DNA of 64,000 bases from NCBI GenBank assembly GCA_964019695.1, contig OZ026515.1, forward strand, positions 37,092,994 to 37,156,993. Direction: 5' to 3'. Below, in pieces: positions 25,301-32,360 of this stretch. The stretch is from Loripinus fragilis (taxonomy: Eukaryota; Mollusca; Bivalvia; Lucinida; Lucinidae). Within the stretch, counting starts at the first letter, position 1, and each line of letters opens with the position of its first letter. The notes under the pieces were generated by a model, which ran no database searches, was not told the origin of the DNA, and was given only the letters and a program-made list of their open reading frames with translations. The translations under genes were made by a program, and so were the position numbers.

Positions 25301-28114
25301 TAACTAAACTAAAGAAATTTTGAAAATATAAATTTTGAAATAGGTCAGCAGACAAAGGCATAAAAAATTACCCATCATTTTGGAAAAAGCAAAAAAAAAA
25401 AGAAATACTAATTAAATCATTATTATTTCCCAAAAGTACTTGGGCTTAGTAGCATAATAGTGGACACATCTGGCTGAAGATCAAGATTAAGCATGAAAAA
25501 TAGCAACTCAAAAAGTTTGTGGGGTAATAAAAAACATATTGAGCAATTGTTTTGAAAAAAAGCAATTGATAAAGTTCTGGTGGGGTAAATACCCAATTAT
25601 TATCAATTAAACAAATTTATTTGCTATTCTATAAAAGACAATATATTTACATTGTATATCTCTTAAAACAAAAGTGATAAAGTTAGCCAATTTTGTCCGC
25701 TGCTAATTTTTGGGAGCACAGTAATAACCAAGAATTAAATTGAACATAATTTGTCACATATATGTATACAGTGTAGTCCCATTGTAACGCTATGTTTGGG
25801 GTCTATAGGAATCAACCTTGTTATAAGAGAATTGTGTTATAAAAGGGATAATGTTTCAAGGGAATTATAGGAAAATGACCATGAAATGGTCATTTTCCTA
25901 TAATTCATTTGAAAAATTACTTGGTTTGAAAATTTGGGAGCCACAACATGACTGTGTTATATCCAAATATGTGTTATAATGAGGTGTGTTATAAAATGGA
26001 TTGCACTGTAATTTGATTCTTTATTTACAGGAGTTTGTGAAAATTTTGCTGGTTCATTCAAATGCCGTTGTCCTGCTGGGTGGACAGGTCAGACATGTGG
26101 CGAACTTATGAATTTCTGTATTGAGGAACCATGCAAGAATGGTGGCCATTGTGTCAACCGTGTTACTGGTTTCCTGTGCGACTGCACTGGCACAGGCTTT
26201 CAGGGAACCACCTGTGATCTCAATGAAAACAACTGTATCGGTAATCCATGTTTAAACAATGGCCGGTGTATTGATGGCATTAACACATTCACATGTGACT
26301 GCACTGGAACCGGTTACCATGGCGATAAATGTGAAGTGGAAACGGACGATTGTGCCAGTGATCCATGCAAAAATAATGGTCACTGCATAGATCAGGGTCG
26401 GACGTTCATGTGTGACTGTACGAACACTGGTTTCCATGGTAAAACTTGTGAAATAGACACGGATGGCTGTCTGAGCAGCCCGTGCCGACATAACGGCAGT
26501 TGTAGTGATGGAGGTGGTAGATTTGTCTGTGATTGTACTAACACTGGTTATACCGGGGAGACCTGTGACAGAGATGTGAATGAGTGTGAGGACAACAGTC
26601 ACAGCTGCAGGCCGGAGAGTACATGTGAGAATACTGTAGGAGGATACACATGCTTGTGTTCAGCTACGCAGACTGGTAAGCAAAACCTGAGACAGTCACA
26701 ACACAAATTAACTCTATATCCACCAGTGAAGTCTTTTGTTGTCTGCTGTTAATCCTTGCAAACAGTTTGGACACAGATCAGGCTAGACAGTTTGTTGGGC
26801 CTTATCTGGATCCAATCTGTTTGGTACTCCGATGGTATTCCTCAAAGATTTTTTTTTTGCAGACAACAAAAATGTATCCAGGCCTAAATATTAACGAGGT
26901 GTAGCATACCGTTGGTGGATTCTAAACACAAAATGAATATATACTCACTGGGACAATACTTTTGTGTACCCATAACACATGTTTTGTTTGATTAATAAGG
27001 TAGATAAATAAGAAATACATTCTCTTATCTGGACTTCTTAAACAGTAGACTCATGATAACTGAAAAGTTGAAAAGTAAATGCGATACATTGGTGTATTCC
27101 TGAATTATCTCATATACAGAGAAATACTATGAGCACTCAAATTGATTAAGAAATATCTAAATGAGATTATTGTTTTAAGTACCCACAGCAGGTTGGAACT
27201 AATAAGATGCATGTTCCGTAAATTTCAGGAGTTATAAATTGGACGTTAGCAAACAGTGCAGACCCAGATCAGATGCCGCATTTGCTCTGTCTGATCAGAG
27301 TCTTCAATGATTGCTAACAAAATATTCTATTAAAAAAGGAAAAATATCGCCCAACAATCCCAAAATTTAAAATTAACTTTTCTAATTGATAAGGAAAGGA
27401 AAGCCCATTCAGATGGTCAGACCATTGTATTAACTCTCATAAAGCTCCAAATACCTCTATGAATTTAGATGGTCCCCTGTGTAAAATTGCTCTTTCAACA
27501 TGTGCATCTTCAATGACAATACTTTTTGCAAGTCTTATTTTAGTATATTTTGATTTAGTTATACATATATGCTAACCTGGTAAAAGGTTACTTCATCAAA
27601 CACTAAAGAGCAAGCTGCATCCTCACAGTATGAGGCATTTAACAGGGTCTACACTATTTGACAAGATAAAAACTATCTTCAAGGACTGAAAAACAGCCTA
27701 GTTTAGAAATAGTAAACTGACCCCTTGACATGTACAATGGACCATCCCATGTTTATTGTATCAAAACCAGATGGAAGAATCCATTAGTATAAAAAGGGTT
27801 GATATGAGTAGATATGTCTTAGCTTGATTTTAATTTTCACATTGTTTTGCCTTTTTTCAGGCATTTACTGTGAGACTAGTCTATATCAAGGAGGTGACCA
27901 GCCTAATGACAACAGCGCGGGAGTCATTGCCGCGTCAGTGATTGTCATCATCGCCGTCATCGTAGCCATCATTATTTATACAGTTTGGTACACAAGAAAG
28001 AGTAGACGGTTAAAAGGTCAATACAAGCCGTCACAGATGGAACAGAATGGGATTGCCCCATCAATCCCTCTGGATAAAATACTAGATCCGACCAATGGGG
28101 AGAGACTTATCTGA
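1242..28114 (+). CDS. crb: Crumbs homologue, 3' part of gene, 13 exons joined
   Basis: Apical polarity transmembrane protein. The exons listed separately join with matching phases into about 1,661 codons ending at TGA 28112-28114. Order seen: two EGF modules, LamG1 (exons 2-4), EGF, LamG2 (exons 5-8), EGF, LamG3 (exons 9-11), about 20 EGF modules (exons 11-13), a transmembrane helix and a tail of about 40 residues. The tail has GQYKPS (FERM-binding type, 28016-28033) and ends ERLI (28100-28111). Known for the family: ERLI binds the PDZ domain of PALS1/Stardust and the tail recruits Par6, Moesin and Yurt at the apical membrane. The three-LamG layout and tail are diagnostic. The first exon begins in mid-EGF with phase 1, so the start codon, signal peptide and N-terminal EGFs lie upstream of the window. 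Confidence 0.95.
3126..3544 (+). CDS. crb: crb exon 2: EGF plus start of LamG1 with basic insert
   Basis: Acceptor TGTTTTCCAG, donor GG|GTAAGG; phase 1 in, phase 0 out. Completes the previous EGF (KNC), encodes EGF SEDIQEC to GDNC, then LamG1 ([12 protein letters not shown] ... [17 protein letters not shown]). Between the first strands of LamG1 lies about 45 residues rich in K, R, E and S, including RRKRSE and RRIRRA, which fit furin-type dibasic sites. The insert is unusual for a LamG fold and is discussed in findings. Confidence 0.9.
3774..3978. mobile_element. Mariner-type palindromic MITE with TA duplication, copy 1
   Basis: TA|CAGTAAAACCTGTGTAAAA ... TTACACAGGTTTTGCTG|TA. The whole element folds back on itself (ATTGCATAATGCTCC with GGAGCATTCTGCAAT). 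TA duplication and CAGT ends fit the Tc1/mariner/pogo group. Other copies: 7873-8071, 8618-8818, 17153-17342, 44200-44386. Confidence 0.8.
4568..5384. mobile_element. 817-bp non-autonomous TIR transposon
   Basis: Perfect 25-bp inverted ends beginning CTGAAGGACTTTAGAAACGC at 4568-4592 and 5360-5384. The interior has no ORF of note and contains several CGTCA-like sites. It lies in the crb intron between exons 2 and 3. Confidence 0.8.
5935..6105. mobile_element. Palindromic MITE (ACCAAATATATTTCATC family), copy 1
   Basis: GTAAATACCAAATATATTTC and GAAATATATTTGGTATTCAC are inverted across about 170 bp. Copy 2 lies at 15625-15785. Confidence 0.75.
6145..6254. repeat. GC-richer hairpin in crb intron
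   Basis: TTTCGTATTGGCCCTGTTAC...CCTCGGTCAG inverted with CTGACCTCGGACCTGTAAT...GGGCCAATACG. Stem of about 32 bp, about 80 bp before exon 3. Confidence 0.75.
6334..6678 (+). CDS. crb: crb exon 3: core of LamG1
   Basis: Acceptor CTCTATTTCAG, donor TTAGGG|GTTAGT, a non-optimal but usable donor; phase 0 at both ends, 115 codons. Encodes the LamG1 core ([15 protein letters not shown] ... FTGCLG). The GCL motif is the conserved C-terminal cysteine region of LamG and continues directly into SLTINN in the next exon. Several N-x-S/T sequons are present, as expected for an extracellular domain. Confidence 0.88.
7361..7496 (+). CDS. crb: crb exon 4: end of LamG1 and first half of EGF
   Basis: Acceptor TCATTACAG, donor GGAG|GTAAAA; phase 0 in, phase 1 out. 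Encodes [12 protein letters not shown] (last LamG strand), a linker with NAS and the opening of an EGF (GCVPHDHC...CLNG). The EGF is split after CLNGG, the same place as in the EGF at the exon 11/12 border. Confidence 0.88.
7873..8071. mobile_element. Mariner-type palindromic MITE, copy 2
   Basis: CAGTAAAACCTGTCTTAAGC to TTAAGACAAGTTTTTCAG. Lies in the crb intron between exons 4 and 5. Confidence 0.75.
8403..8593 (+). CDS. crb: crb exon 5: second half of EGF and start of LamG2
   Basis: Acceptor TTCTTCAG, donor ACA|GTAAGT; phase 1 in, phase 0 out. Encodes KCIDSW...[12 protein letters not shown], closing the EGF, then LamG2 start ([19 protein letters not shown] ... GVIIYT). A 200-bp palindromic MITE starts about 25 bp past the donor (8618). 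Confidence 0.87.
8618..8818. mobile_element. Mariner-type palindromic MITE, copy 3
   Basis: Starts with the diverged end CAATAAAACCTGTCTAAAA and ends TCATAGGTTTTACTGTA. It begins 25 bp downstream of the exon 5 donor. Confidence 0.75.
9248..9407 (+). CDS. crb: crb exon 6: LamG2 middle; its 3' end is tandemly repeated
   Basis: Acceptor CAAATATTTCAG, donor CAAG|GTAAG; phase 0 in, phase 1 out. Encodes [20 protein letters not shown] ... [11 protein letters not shown], where DGxWHxV-like DGDWYHV is the LamG signature. The last 125 bp with the donor are repeated four more times downstream at a 131-bp period. Only the first donor keeps the frame open into exon 7: reading into copy 2 shifts frame and stops near 9508. 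Confidence 0.85.
9283..9940 (+). repeat. 131-bp tandem repeat x5 spanning exon 6 end and splice donor
   Basis: The motif CTACAAGGTAAG or its equivalent occurs at 9401, 9532, 9663, 9794 and 9925, exactly 131 bp apart. Units are almost identical, differing at CTGGTCG/CTGGTAG and CAGTCGTG/CAGTCATG, so the expansion is recent or homogenised. Every unit ends with the CRB exon 6 coding end and a GTAAG donor. 131 is not a multiple of 3. Confidence 0.95.
10643..10796 (+). CDS. crb: crb exon 7: LamG2 late strands
   Basis: Acceptor AATAATTGCAG, donor GACAG|GTAGAT; phase 1 in, phase 2 out. Encodes [15 protein letters not shown] ... DVQQPVFLG, then about 20 residues to NFD. The boundary is set by the next exon: AG plus T gives Ser followed by FTGC, the expected LamG ending. 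An internal GTAAAA at 10727 could act as an earlier donor but would delete these last strands. Confidence 0.78.
11003..11985 (+). mobile_element. CCAGATAAG-family MITE carrying a later insertion
   Basis: Left end GCCTCCAGATAAGAGG and right end CCTTATCTGAAC are inverted. The MITE is split by the 11055-11917 insertion. Sister copies in the window (17386, 32201, 36677) are only 150-190 bp. Confidence 0.7.
11055..11917. mobile_element. 863-bp insertion with 14-bp target duplication and head-to-head inverted arms
   Basis: AAAACATAAAATTA occurs at 11041-11054 and 11918-11931, a 14-bp direct repeat flanking the insertion. Inside, 11346-11473 and 11790-11917 are near-perfect inverted copies. A second inverted pair, about 11477-11514 with 11638-11676, carries GGCTCCxGGAGC. 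Each outer arm encodes the same start MDRAQES(K/I)[11 protein letters not shown], on - at 11412 and on + at 11851. The + copy has CTATATAAAG (about 11718) upstream. The long duplication suggests target-primed retroposition. The element type is not recognised. Confidence 0.7.
11998..13080 (+). repeat. ~36-bp minisatellite, about 30 units, repeating the exon 8 splice acceptor
   Basis: Unit approximates TTCCCAGTTTTACACATTTC followed by AGACTATTTAA, with or without a TAATTTT insert, so units run about 32 to 42 bp. Each contains TATTTAATTCCCAG|TTTTACA, which matches the real acceptor and first exon bases of CRB exon 8 at 13064-13080. The array runs directly into the exon. Confidence 0.93.
13074..13300 (+). 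CDS. crb: crb exon 8: end of LamG2 and an EGF
   Basis: Acceptor TTATTCCCAG|TTTTACA, donor AATG|GTATGT; phase 2 in, phase 1 out. Encodes [12 protein letters not shown] (LamG end), a Pro-rich linker, then [15 protein letters not shown] ... GGTC. The acceptor and first seven exon bases are the last unit of a ~36-bp minisatellite filling the upstream intron. Using AG at 13080-13081 instead would drop FT and mismatch the exon 7 phase. Confidence 0.82.
13764..13969. mobile_element. TTAACTCTTT-end MITE, intact copy
   Basis: Ends TTAACTCTTT and AAAGAGTTA, with an internal inverted pair around AACAGT...CAGACTGTTTGACA. Related copies or halves at 3635-3745, 7090-7150, 10140-10275, 20820-20920, 26745-26870, 28327-28546, 35730-35860, 43260-43447, 54140-54290 and 57535-57720. 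Confidence 0.75.
15310..15534 (+). CDS. crb: crb exon 9: start of LamG3
   Basis: Acceptor TATATTCTAG, donor ACAG|GTAGTT; phase 1 at both ends, 225 bp. Encodes [16 protein letters not shown] ... [20 protein letters not shown] ... [16 protein letters not shown], the first beta strands of LamG3. The flanking introns hold MITEs at 13764 and 15625. Confidence 0.87.
15625..15785. mobile_element. Palindromic MITE, copy 2
   Basis: GGTGAATACCAAATATATTTC ends with AAATACATTTGGTATTTAC inverted, the same family as 5935-6105. It starts about 90 bp downstream of the exon 9 donor. Confidence 0.75.
16905..17096 (+). CDS. crb: crb exon 10: LamG3 middle
   Basis: Acceptor TGAATTTCAG, donor AGCAG|GTAAGG; phase 1 at both ends, 192 bp. 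Encodes [20 protein letters not shown] ... [20 protein letters not shown] is the LamG DxxWHxV signature and IYVGG the conserved late strand. A mariner-type MITE with TA flanks begins 56 bp past the donor. Confidence 0.88.
17153..17342. mobile_element. Mariner-type palindromic MITE, copy 4
   Basis: TA|CAGTAAAACCTGTGTAAAA to ACACAGGCTTTACTG|TT. Lies in the crb intron between exons 10 and 11. Confidence 0.75.
17386..17573. mobile_element. CCAGATAAG-family MITE with central hairpin
   Basis: Ends GGCCTCCAGATAAGA and CTTATCTGGACA. The centre is a near-perfect palindrome around CTCAATGAG flanked by CTCAAAAGAACC and GGTTCTTTTGAG. Other copies or parts: 1-125, 6875-6990, 11003-11985, 26940-27210, 32201-32360, 36677-36858, 47190-47283, 50755-50850, 51553-51700. 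Confidence 0.8.
17849..19774 (+). CDS. crb: crb exon 11: end of LamG3 and 14.5 EGF modules in one exon
   Basis: Acceptor GTCCATTTCAG, donor GGAG|GTAAGT; phase 1 at both ends, 1,926 bp. Begins [20 protein letters not shown] (LamG3 end), then 14 complete EGF modules and half of a fifteenth. Several carry DIDDC, DINEC or DINRC-like calcium-binding starts and C-x-D/N-x4-Y/F hydroxylation-type motifs. One module near 19402-19605 is atypical ([20 protein letters not shown]), with extra cysteines and no normal C-terminal loop. The last modules have CDCxDTGFTGDxC. The many EGFs in one exon contrast with the one-per-exon pattern upstream. Confidence 0.92.
20304..20585 (+). pseudogene. Possible ORF1 remnant of the retrotransposon
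   Basis: Open frame of 93 codons starting [20 protein letters not shown] with [12 protein letters not shown], a composition like the N-terminus of ORF1 nucleic-acid-binding proteins of such elements. It stops early. After about 20520 the sequence looks like unrelated inserted repeat, including a MITE half at 20820-20920, so ORF1 appears broken. Low confidence because no domain is recognisable. Confidence 0.35.
20959..21002. repeat. Stem-loop in the retrotransposon 5' region
   Basis: TAGGGGAATAACTCGCTC and GAGCGAATTATTTCCCCTA are inverted with a seven-base loop, one bulge and one mismatch. Confidence 0.7.
21411..24944 (+). CDS. Retrotransposon ORF2: 2A-like leader, endonuclease, reverse transcriptase
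   Basis: Intact 1,177-residue ORF. Residues 71-99 are hydrophobic, then GDIHPNPGP (101-109), a 2A-like motif (consensus DxExNPGP) with His for Glu. An APE-type endonuclease starts near residue 136 ([11 protein letters not shown]), with TETWLS and GDFN (about 273-276). The reverse transcriptase spans about 540-830: [46 protein letters not shown] and catalytic FADD (795-798). The C-terminus has [16 protein letters not shown], a zinc-binding-like end seen in this class. No internal stop or frameshift, so it may be recently active. Confidence 0.93.
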   Translation: MRQPRKENKIVVMASYRRIVAFNMCLHMLVLCSIYNQCTDTFSLLLHATTTCPIQIPACYKKRVLASTKSISNSLFSKILILIILVADFSLWLSILLLYCGDIHPNPGPFSSSSDSFDSSNTQGPSFSSISLNQNLSFVHYNVQSIANKLDILHAELLDFDILAFTETWLSPAVSTNDLMLQSYNIPERKDRTGDPHGGVIVYVKNGIFYKRREDLEIRGLECLWIEVINPRRRILFGLFYRAPNSDANYYNNIEDSVSLAVDTGIKDIVITGDFNLNYLNHTSRRKIDSLCMQFSLHQSISQPTHFTEHSSSLIDIILVSNKENLILSGVTDPFLNQDVRFHCPVYGVLKFSKPKSKAFVRHIWSYENGNYELLREKASAFDWQSLENDDLDIYANNINSCILSLAAECIPNKHVRIKPLDPPWLTATIKCNIRKRKRAYKKARHTNLDAHWATFKNIRNDTTTLIRSSKQQFYDKLAAKLKSENLSPKDWWATLKSFITTDSNSDILPIEINGQTYTDDYEKANILNDYFQSQTILDDSNVRLPDLPPPTYNTTLNRIVITNLEVKSALQTLKTGKASGPNGLSNRILRELSSELSHPLCCLFNKSLQSGIVPSSYKEANVCPIHKKGDRSNVCNYRPISLLNSENKVLERLIFKNLYNHLLDNNFLSSFQSGFIPGDSTENQLTFLYHTFCEALDAGKEVRAVFCDISKAFDRVWHTGLLYKLRTAGVTGNVLQWFKNYLSDRKQRVVLPGISSAWNFIKAGVPQGSILGPLLFLVYINDIVTDIGSNIRLFADDTSLYIVVDNPLVAAETLNADLEKISRWAATWLVTFNPNKSVALLLSRKVSHPLHPPLFMENTPINEVEAHKHLGLFLSNDCSWHQHINYIKHKAWARINIMRRLKYKLDRKSLESIYISFIRPLLEYGDTIWDNCTQYEKYELDKIQNEAARIATGATKLVSLTNLYKEIGWESLSKRRSNHKLTLLYKMINHLTPIYLSSLIPAQVSSASRYNLRNAQNYQTIRARTNQYRDSFLPSTLHLWNNLPLEARQSNTLNSFKLFLKKDILPIPRYYYHGNRKPQILHSRLRTGCSVLNLDLFTKNITDSPLCSCGSIENSQHYFFHCRNYQAIRHELLNSISLIQNPSLHLLLYGDPALPEESNRSIFDHVHNYILKSRRF
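26031..26675 (+). CDS. crb: crb exon 12: membrane-proximal EGF modules
   Basis: Acceptor TTATTTACAG, donor GACTG|GTAAGC; phase 1 at both ends, 645 bp. Completes the split EGF ([11 protein letters not shown]...C), adds four EGFs of the form CDCTxTGxxGxxC at very regular 39-residue spacing, and opens a final EGF ([12 protein letters not shown]...) ending TQTG. The intron before it (6.3 kb) carries the retrotransposon. Confidence 0.92.
27861..28114 (+). CDS. crb: crb last exon: transmembrane helix and ERLI tail
   Basis: Acceptor GCCTTTTTTCAG, phase 1 in. Encodes IYCETS (closing the last EGF), an acidic linker, a hydrophobic helix [20 protein letters not shown], the stop-transfer sequence [15 protein letters not shown] and ends [12 protein letters not shown]. 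The GxYxPS juxtamembrane motif and ERLI terminus are invariant Crumbs features. No clear polyadenylation signal lies near; the first AATAAA (about 28387) sits inside a MITE. Confidence 0.95.
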
Positions 28115-28326
28115 CAAGAGCATGGGGGTGGGGAAGGCTTACAGTGTAAACTTTATACATTCCTTTAAAACATTCTACTGTAATCAACCTAATAAGTGTA
28201 CTTTGTGTTATTTTTTACAAAATTCTATACCCTCTTTTGAAAACAGTGTAGATCCAGATCAGCTTGCTTCAGCAGAAGCCAGCTGATCAGGATCTACACT
28301 ATTTTCATCCACATGAAAAATCTACA

Positions 28327-28546
28327 TTAACTCTTTGCATGCTGGGTAATTTTTTAAACTTTTGTTGTCGTCTGCTGACTTTTTCAAATAAACTTATTAA
28401 AAAATTCTTTCAGGAACACTATCAGAGTGTCAAATGGTTTAGATCTAGGTCAGGACCGACATTCTGTTGGTCCTGATCTGGGTGCAAACTGTTTGCAAAG
28501 GTTATCAGCAGAAGACAAAAGTCATTGTTAGCAAGGAAAGAGTTAA
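28327..28546. mobile_element. TTAACTCTTT-end MITE, downstream of crb
   Basis: Full copy, 220 bp, TTAACTCTTTGCATGCTGG to GGAAAGAGTTAA. Central palindrome GGTCAGGACCGACA...TGTTGGTCCTGATC. If crb transcription continues past 28.3 kb, this lies in the 3' UTR. Confidence 0.75.
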
Positions 28547-28738
28547 TACTGAAATTGCACCACTGGATTGACTGTAGTTCATATTGTTATCAACCCATAA
28601 AATACTCAGTGTGCACTCAAAGAAGGAAGTGCATTTATTAGGTCAAATAAGGTATTTGTAACATTTCGCAAGACTATCTCAATTTCATGCCATAGTTACC
28701 TTGTAATAAGACTGGGGTATTTTCTTCCACATCAATCT

Positions 28739-29263
28739 CAAAAATTAAGATTCTGTATCTTAATCATAAGCAATCTTAAAAATTAAGATTCTGTATCTTA
28801 ATCGTAAGCAATCTCAAAAATTAAGATTCTGTATCTTAATCGTAAGCAATCTCAAAAATTAAGATTCTGTATCTTAATCGTAAGCAATCTCAAAAATTAA
28901 GATTCTGTATCTTAATCATAAGCAATCTCAAAAATTAAGATTCTGTATCTTAATCATAAGCAATCTCAAAAATTCTGTATCTTTATCATAAGCAATCTCA
29001 AAAATTAAGATTAAGTTTCTGTATCTTAATCATAAGCAATCTCAAAAATTAAGATTCTGTATCTTAATCATAAGCAATCTCAAAAATTAAGATTCTGTAT
29101 CTTAATCATAAGCAATCTCAAAAATTAAGATTCTGTATCTTTATCATAAGCAATCTCAAAACTTAAGATTCTATATCTTTGTTACAAGCAATCTCAAAAA
29201 TTAAGATCCTGTATCTTAATCACAAGCAATCTCAAAACTTAAGATTCTATATCTTTGTCATTC
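28739..29263. repeat. 38-bp tandem repeat array, about 13 units
   Basis: Unit AAGCAATCTCAAAAATTAAG followed by ATTCTGTATCTTAATCAT. Each unit contains the short palindrome TTAAGATTCTGTATCTTAA. Lies about 0.6 kb past the crb stop. Confidence 0.92.
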
Positions 29264-29609
29264 CCATGCTGGATATTTTCATGGACTTCATTTCTTTCAA
29301 ATTTTAATCAAACTTATTGTTAGGGATTCAGGGATAAGCGATTTGTGGATATTACAGTGGAAAACAGTTTGCATCCAGATCGGCTGGCTTCAGAGAAGCC
29401 ATCTGATCAGGATCCACACTGTTTTCAAAAACGGATATATCCGCATTTAGCATAGTAAGCATTTATCTATCTATATGTTCTACATTTTGATAGCCACTAG
29501 GTTGAAAAAAACATTGATCTTTTAAGCGAGAACTTTATTTTCTTACTCTAATTTAGACACAAAACATTTTTCTTGTATAATACAGCTTTAAACTACTTTT
29601 AATTATATA

Positions 29610-30446
29610 CTCAGAAGAAAAAGTTTAGTCAGTATTTATGTTTTCTCATAAAATCAACAATACTGCATATATCATTGTCAAATTTTATACATGAGTTGTA
29701 TCATCGTTACTTTACATGTACCTGTTTATTGCGTGACAAATAATGTCTCTATTAGACTGTATCAACCAAATTTCAAAATGCACGATGTGCACGTGCTGCG
29801 GTAAACCAACAGGGTTATTTTCTCATATACTGTTCGATATTGAAAGAGAGTTGTTCCTATTGCAATAATCCGGAGAAAATTTAGTGCTAGCAAGCTTAAT
29901 TCGCCGTCCAGGCTATCAACAAATTACAGAAATACCGCGTTTTGACGTCTTGAAACAGGTACACGTGTTGCTGACGTAACACGCAGTTTCGGATGCAATG
30001 AGCAAACAATTTATCGTCTGCAAACACGTTTTCTTTGGCCTGGCAGTAAAAATGACAAGCCTCCGTTGGGGAGACCACGGATAACGACGCCATTTGAAGT
30101 TAGGGTCATAGTGACGTCAACATGACGTAATCGCTTCATGGCCGCTTGGAAATTTCTTAAATTCCTTAGTCATGCAACAGGTACGAGAATTTCCGTATGT
30201 ACTGCCAGAAATCGTCTGAGGGGCGCTAGACTGATTTTTTAGTTTGAAATTTGAATTTTAATATTGACCACTTTGTGTAATTTTGATGAAGAAAATGGGT
30301 ATATTTTCAAAATGTTTTGTTGAAAATGTTCACATTTGAAAGACATTACATGAATTTTATTTTGAGTTAGGTTTTTGTCAATATTAAGACTGTCTTACAA
30401 AATTATTGCACACAGTGTCTGTACTGACTAAACTTTTTCTTCTGAG
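29610..30446. mobile_element. 837-bp non-autonomous TIR transposon
   Basis: Inverted ends CTCAGAAGAAAAAGTTTAGT at 29610 and its complement ending 30446, about 26 bp, flanked by TATA-like sequence (TA-type duplication). The interior is without a convincing ORF. Confidence 0.8.
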
Positions 30447-32200
30447 TATATATATCTTGGCAGAGTTTTTTCAGTTTGAGAAATAACAATCTGTATATAC
30501 GTTTTTGGTTTTTGCTCATTCTTTGGTTATGGTTTTGCGTTTGAAATTACCATTAATACCATAATACCATAATACATGCTCATGCTTTTAAAAATGTAAG
30601 CTTTGGAAAATTACATTTGTAGGTTCTGATCTGGGTCCAAATAGTTTGCAAAGGTTATCAGCAGACAACAAAAGTTTCCGCTAGCAAGGCAGGGTTTGCA
30701 CAGGCTTGAAAAGTACTTGAATTTAGAGGGCTTTCTTGAAAAGTCCTTGAAAATTAAATCTGCCTTGAAAAGTACTGGAAAATCACTAGAAAGCTTTGAA
30801 AAGTCCATGAATTCTACTATTTTCTGTAGGATTTAGCACAGTTGATAGAGACCTAAATCAGTAAAAGATTGTTGTGCCTTTATTTGTTGCAGCATATGCT
30901 GCACTAAATAAAGGCACAAAGATTTTATACTAATTCTCTAGTACTTATTTCACCAGTATCTCAGTCTAGCAGTTCTTAAATAGAATTTTAACACCTAAAT
31001 CTGTATTTTTCATAAACTTTCGTCCTTGAAAAACTGTAGGAAAGTCTTTTAGAAGTCCTTGAATTTTACTCAAGCCTGCCTGTATGAACCTGCAAAGGAA
31101 AGAGTTAAATACATATTATGCTTTTAATCTTTGGTTAGTACCCTAATTTACCAATCAGAAGAACTTATTGAAAAGCAGCTTTGTTTGCTTCAGAGAGGGG
31201 CCAGAATAACCCTTTAATGCTCATAGCTCTTTAATAAAGGTTCACGTTCATTTTTAGAAAAGAAAATTTTCGGTTGATGCAAATAGTTAAGCTTTTTTTC
31301 TATTATAATTTCTGGACTCAAGGTTATTTTCCCACTTATCTTTTTAATTTCAATACTCGAGCCAGATCACTGTTCAGTAATATTGCATGTGTTTGGACTT
31401 GTCCATCAATTCATGTTTGATAAAATACAGAAGTTTTGGCTGATCCATTATATGTATACATTTACAAGGATACAGGGTTGAATCTCAATGTTGGTGTCTT
31501 TAAGAATTTTCTTACCTTAAATAACTAACAGTGCAGACCCTTGTGAGATGCTGCATTTTGCAGCACCTCACTGGGGTCTACACTGTTTATGAATGTACTG
31601 TTTAATCTTATTTGGACCCAGGAACTGTTAATGCAGTCTGGTCAGTATCAGCCACTGTCAACACTGTTACAATAGAGTTGTTAGGTTCTGTATATTACTG
31701 ATGCATAGGCTACTCGGTTTCTTCATTATACACCATCCTGCAGATGTTAGCTTTCCATAGATGCTTTTGTCCAACAAAAATATAAGAGCCAGCACAGAGA
31801 AAATGGTACTTATCGCAAATGCTTAGTCATTCTTTAAATCTACATGCTGCGCACAGCTATTTAGTGGGCCTAGATGTTTGACATTTAGTCAGAGCATTCA
31901 TCTTCCTGAATAGTCTTGATATGTGAGCAGTGAAGGATCTTGGGAGACTACAGCACAGGCTCATTGGAGACTTCTCTGGTTGCCAATGCAATAAGTACCA
32001 AAATCTCAAGTGCTGGCCCATATTTTTCAGTTTTCTTTATGAAAACTATTGATGTGTTGTAAGCTCATTGGATGGTTCCAGTGTACACAGGAACCATCCA
32101 ATGAGTACACAACACATTTTTGTTGAGAAGTAAGAAAAAAAGAGCAATTAAGGTTTCCTCTTATATGGGGTTGTGCTGCATAAAATTATTGTTTTACAGA
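30447..32200. other. Intergenic; diverged MITEs, no gene seen
   Basis: Contains a cluster of CTTGAAAAGT-like short repeats (30700-30810, 31020-31080), the palindrome AAAGGCACAA around 30870-30920, and a hairpin AGACCCTTGTGAGATGCTGC with its inverted arm at 31535-31590. No coding frame with splice sites was recognised. Confidence 0.45.
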
Positions 32201-32360
32201 CCTCCAGATAATCTTGTGTAATTCCCAGAAACAAATGTTGTGGGTACTCAAAAGAACCGTCTCAATGAGACGGTTCTTTTGAGCACCCAAAAAATATGTT
32301 TAATCTCATGGGTTAGGAACAAAATGCAGTTTTACGCTTAAAAAGTTTGTATATCTGGAC
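32201..32360. mobile_element. CCAGATAAG-family MITE with perfect central palindrome
   Basis: CCTCCAGATAATC to ATATCTGGAC. The centre reads GGGTACTCAAAAGAACCGTC then TCAATGA then the inverted arm to GAGCACCC. Confidence 0.8.

Larger units (their letters stand above)
19901..25313 (+). mobile_element. Non-LTR (CR1/Jockey-like) retrotransposon, about 5.4 kb, near full length
   Basis: The boundaries come from the interrupted MITE: the left half ends TAGTGTTCCT at 19900 and the right half resumes with GAAATTTTGAAAA near 25314, matching the uninterrupted copy at 13764-13969. The element contains a 5' region with GCGG-rich start (ATCATGGCGG), a possible ORF1 remnant, the 1,177-codon ORF2, a 3' UTR with AATAAA (25287-25292) and a short TAAC/TAAAC tail. 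It is in the same orientation as crb and lies in the intron between exons 11 and 12. Confidence 0.88.
19806..25390 (+). mobile_element. MITE split by the retrotransposon
   Basis: Left half 19806-19900 (CTGATAACCTTTGCAAACAG ... TAGTGTTCCT) and right half about 25314-25390 (GAAATTTTGAAAA ... AATTACCCATC) together match the 205-220-bp family whose intact copies are 13764-13969 and 28327-28546 (ends TTAACTCTTT). Confidence 0.8.

Noticed and set aside
28739..29263. CRISPR-like array
   Set aside because: Direct repeats without unique spacers in a eukaryotic setting; a simple minisatellite.
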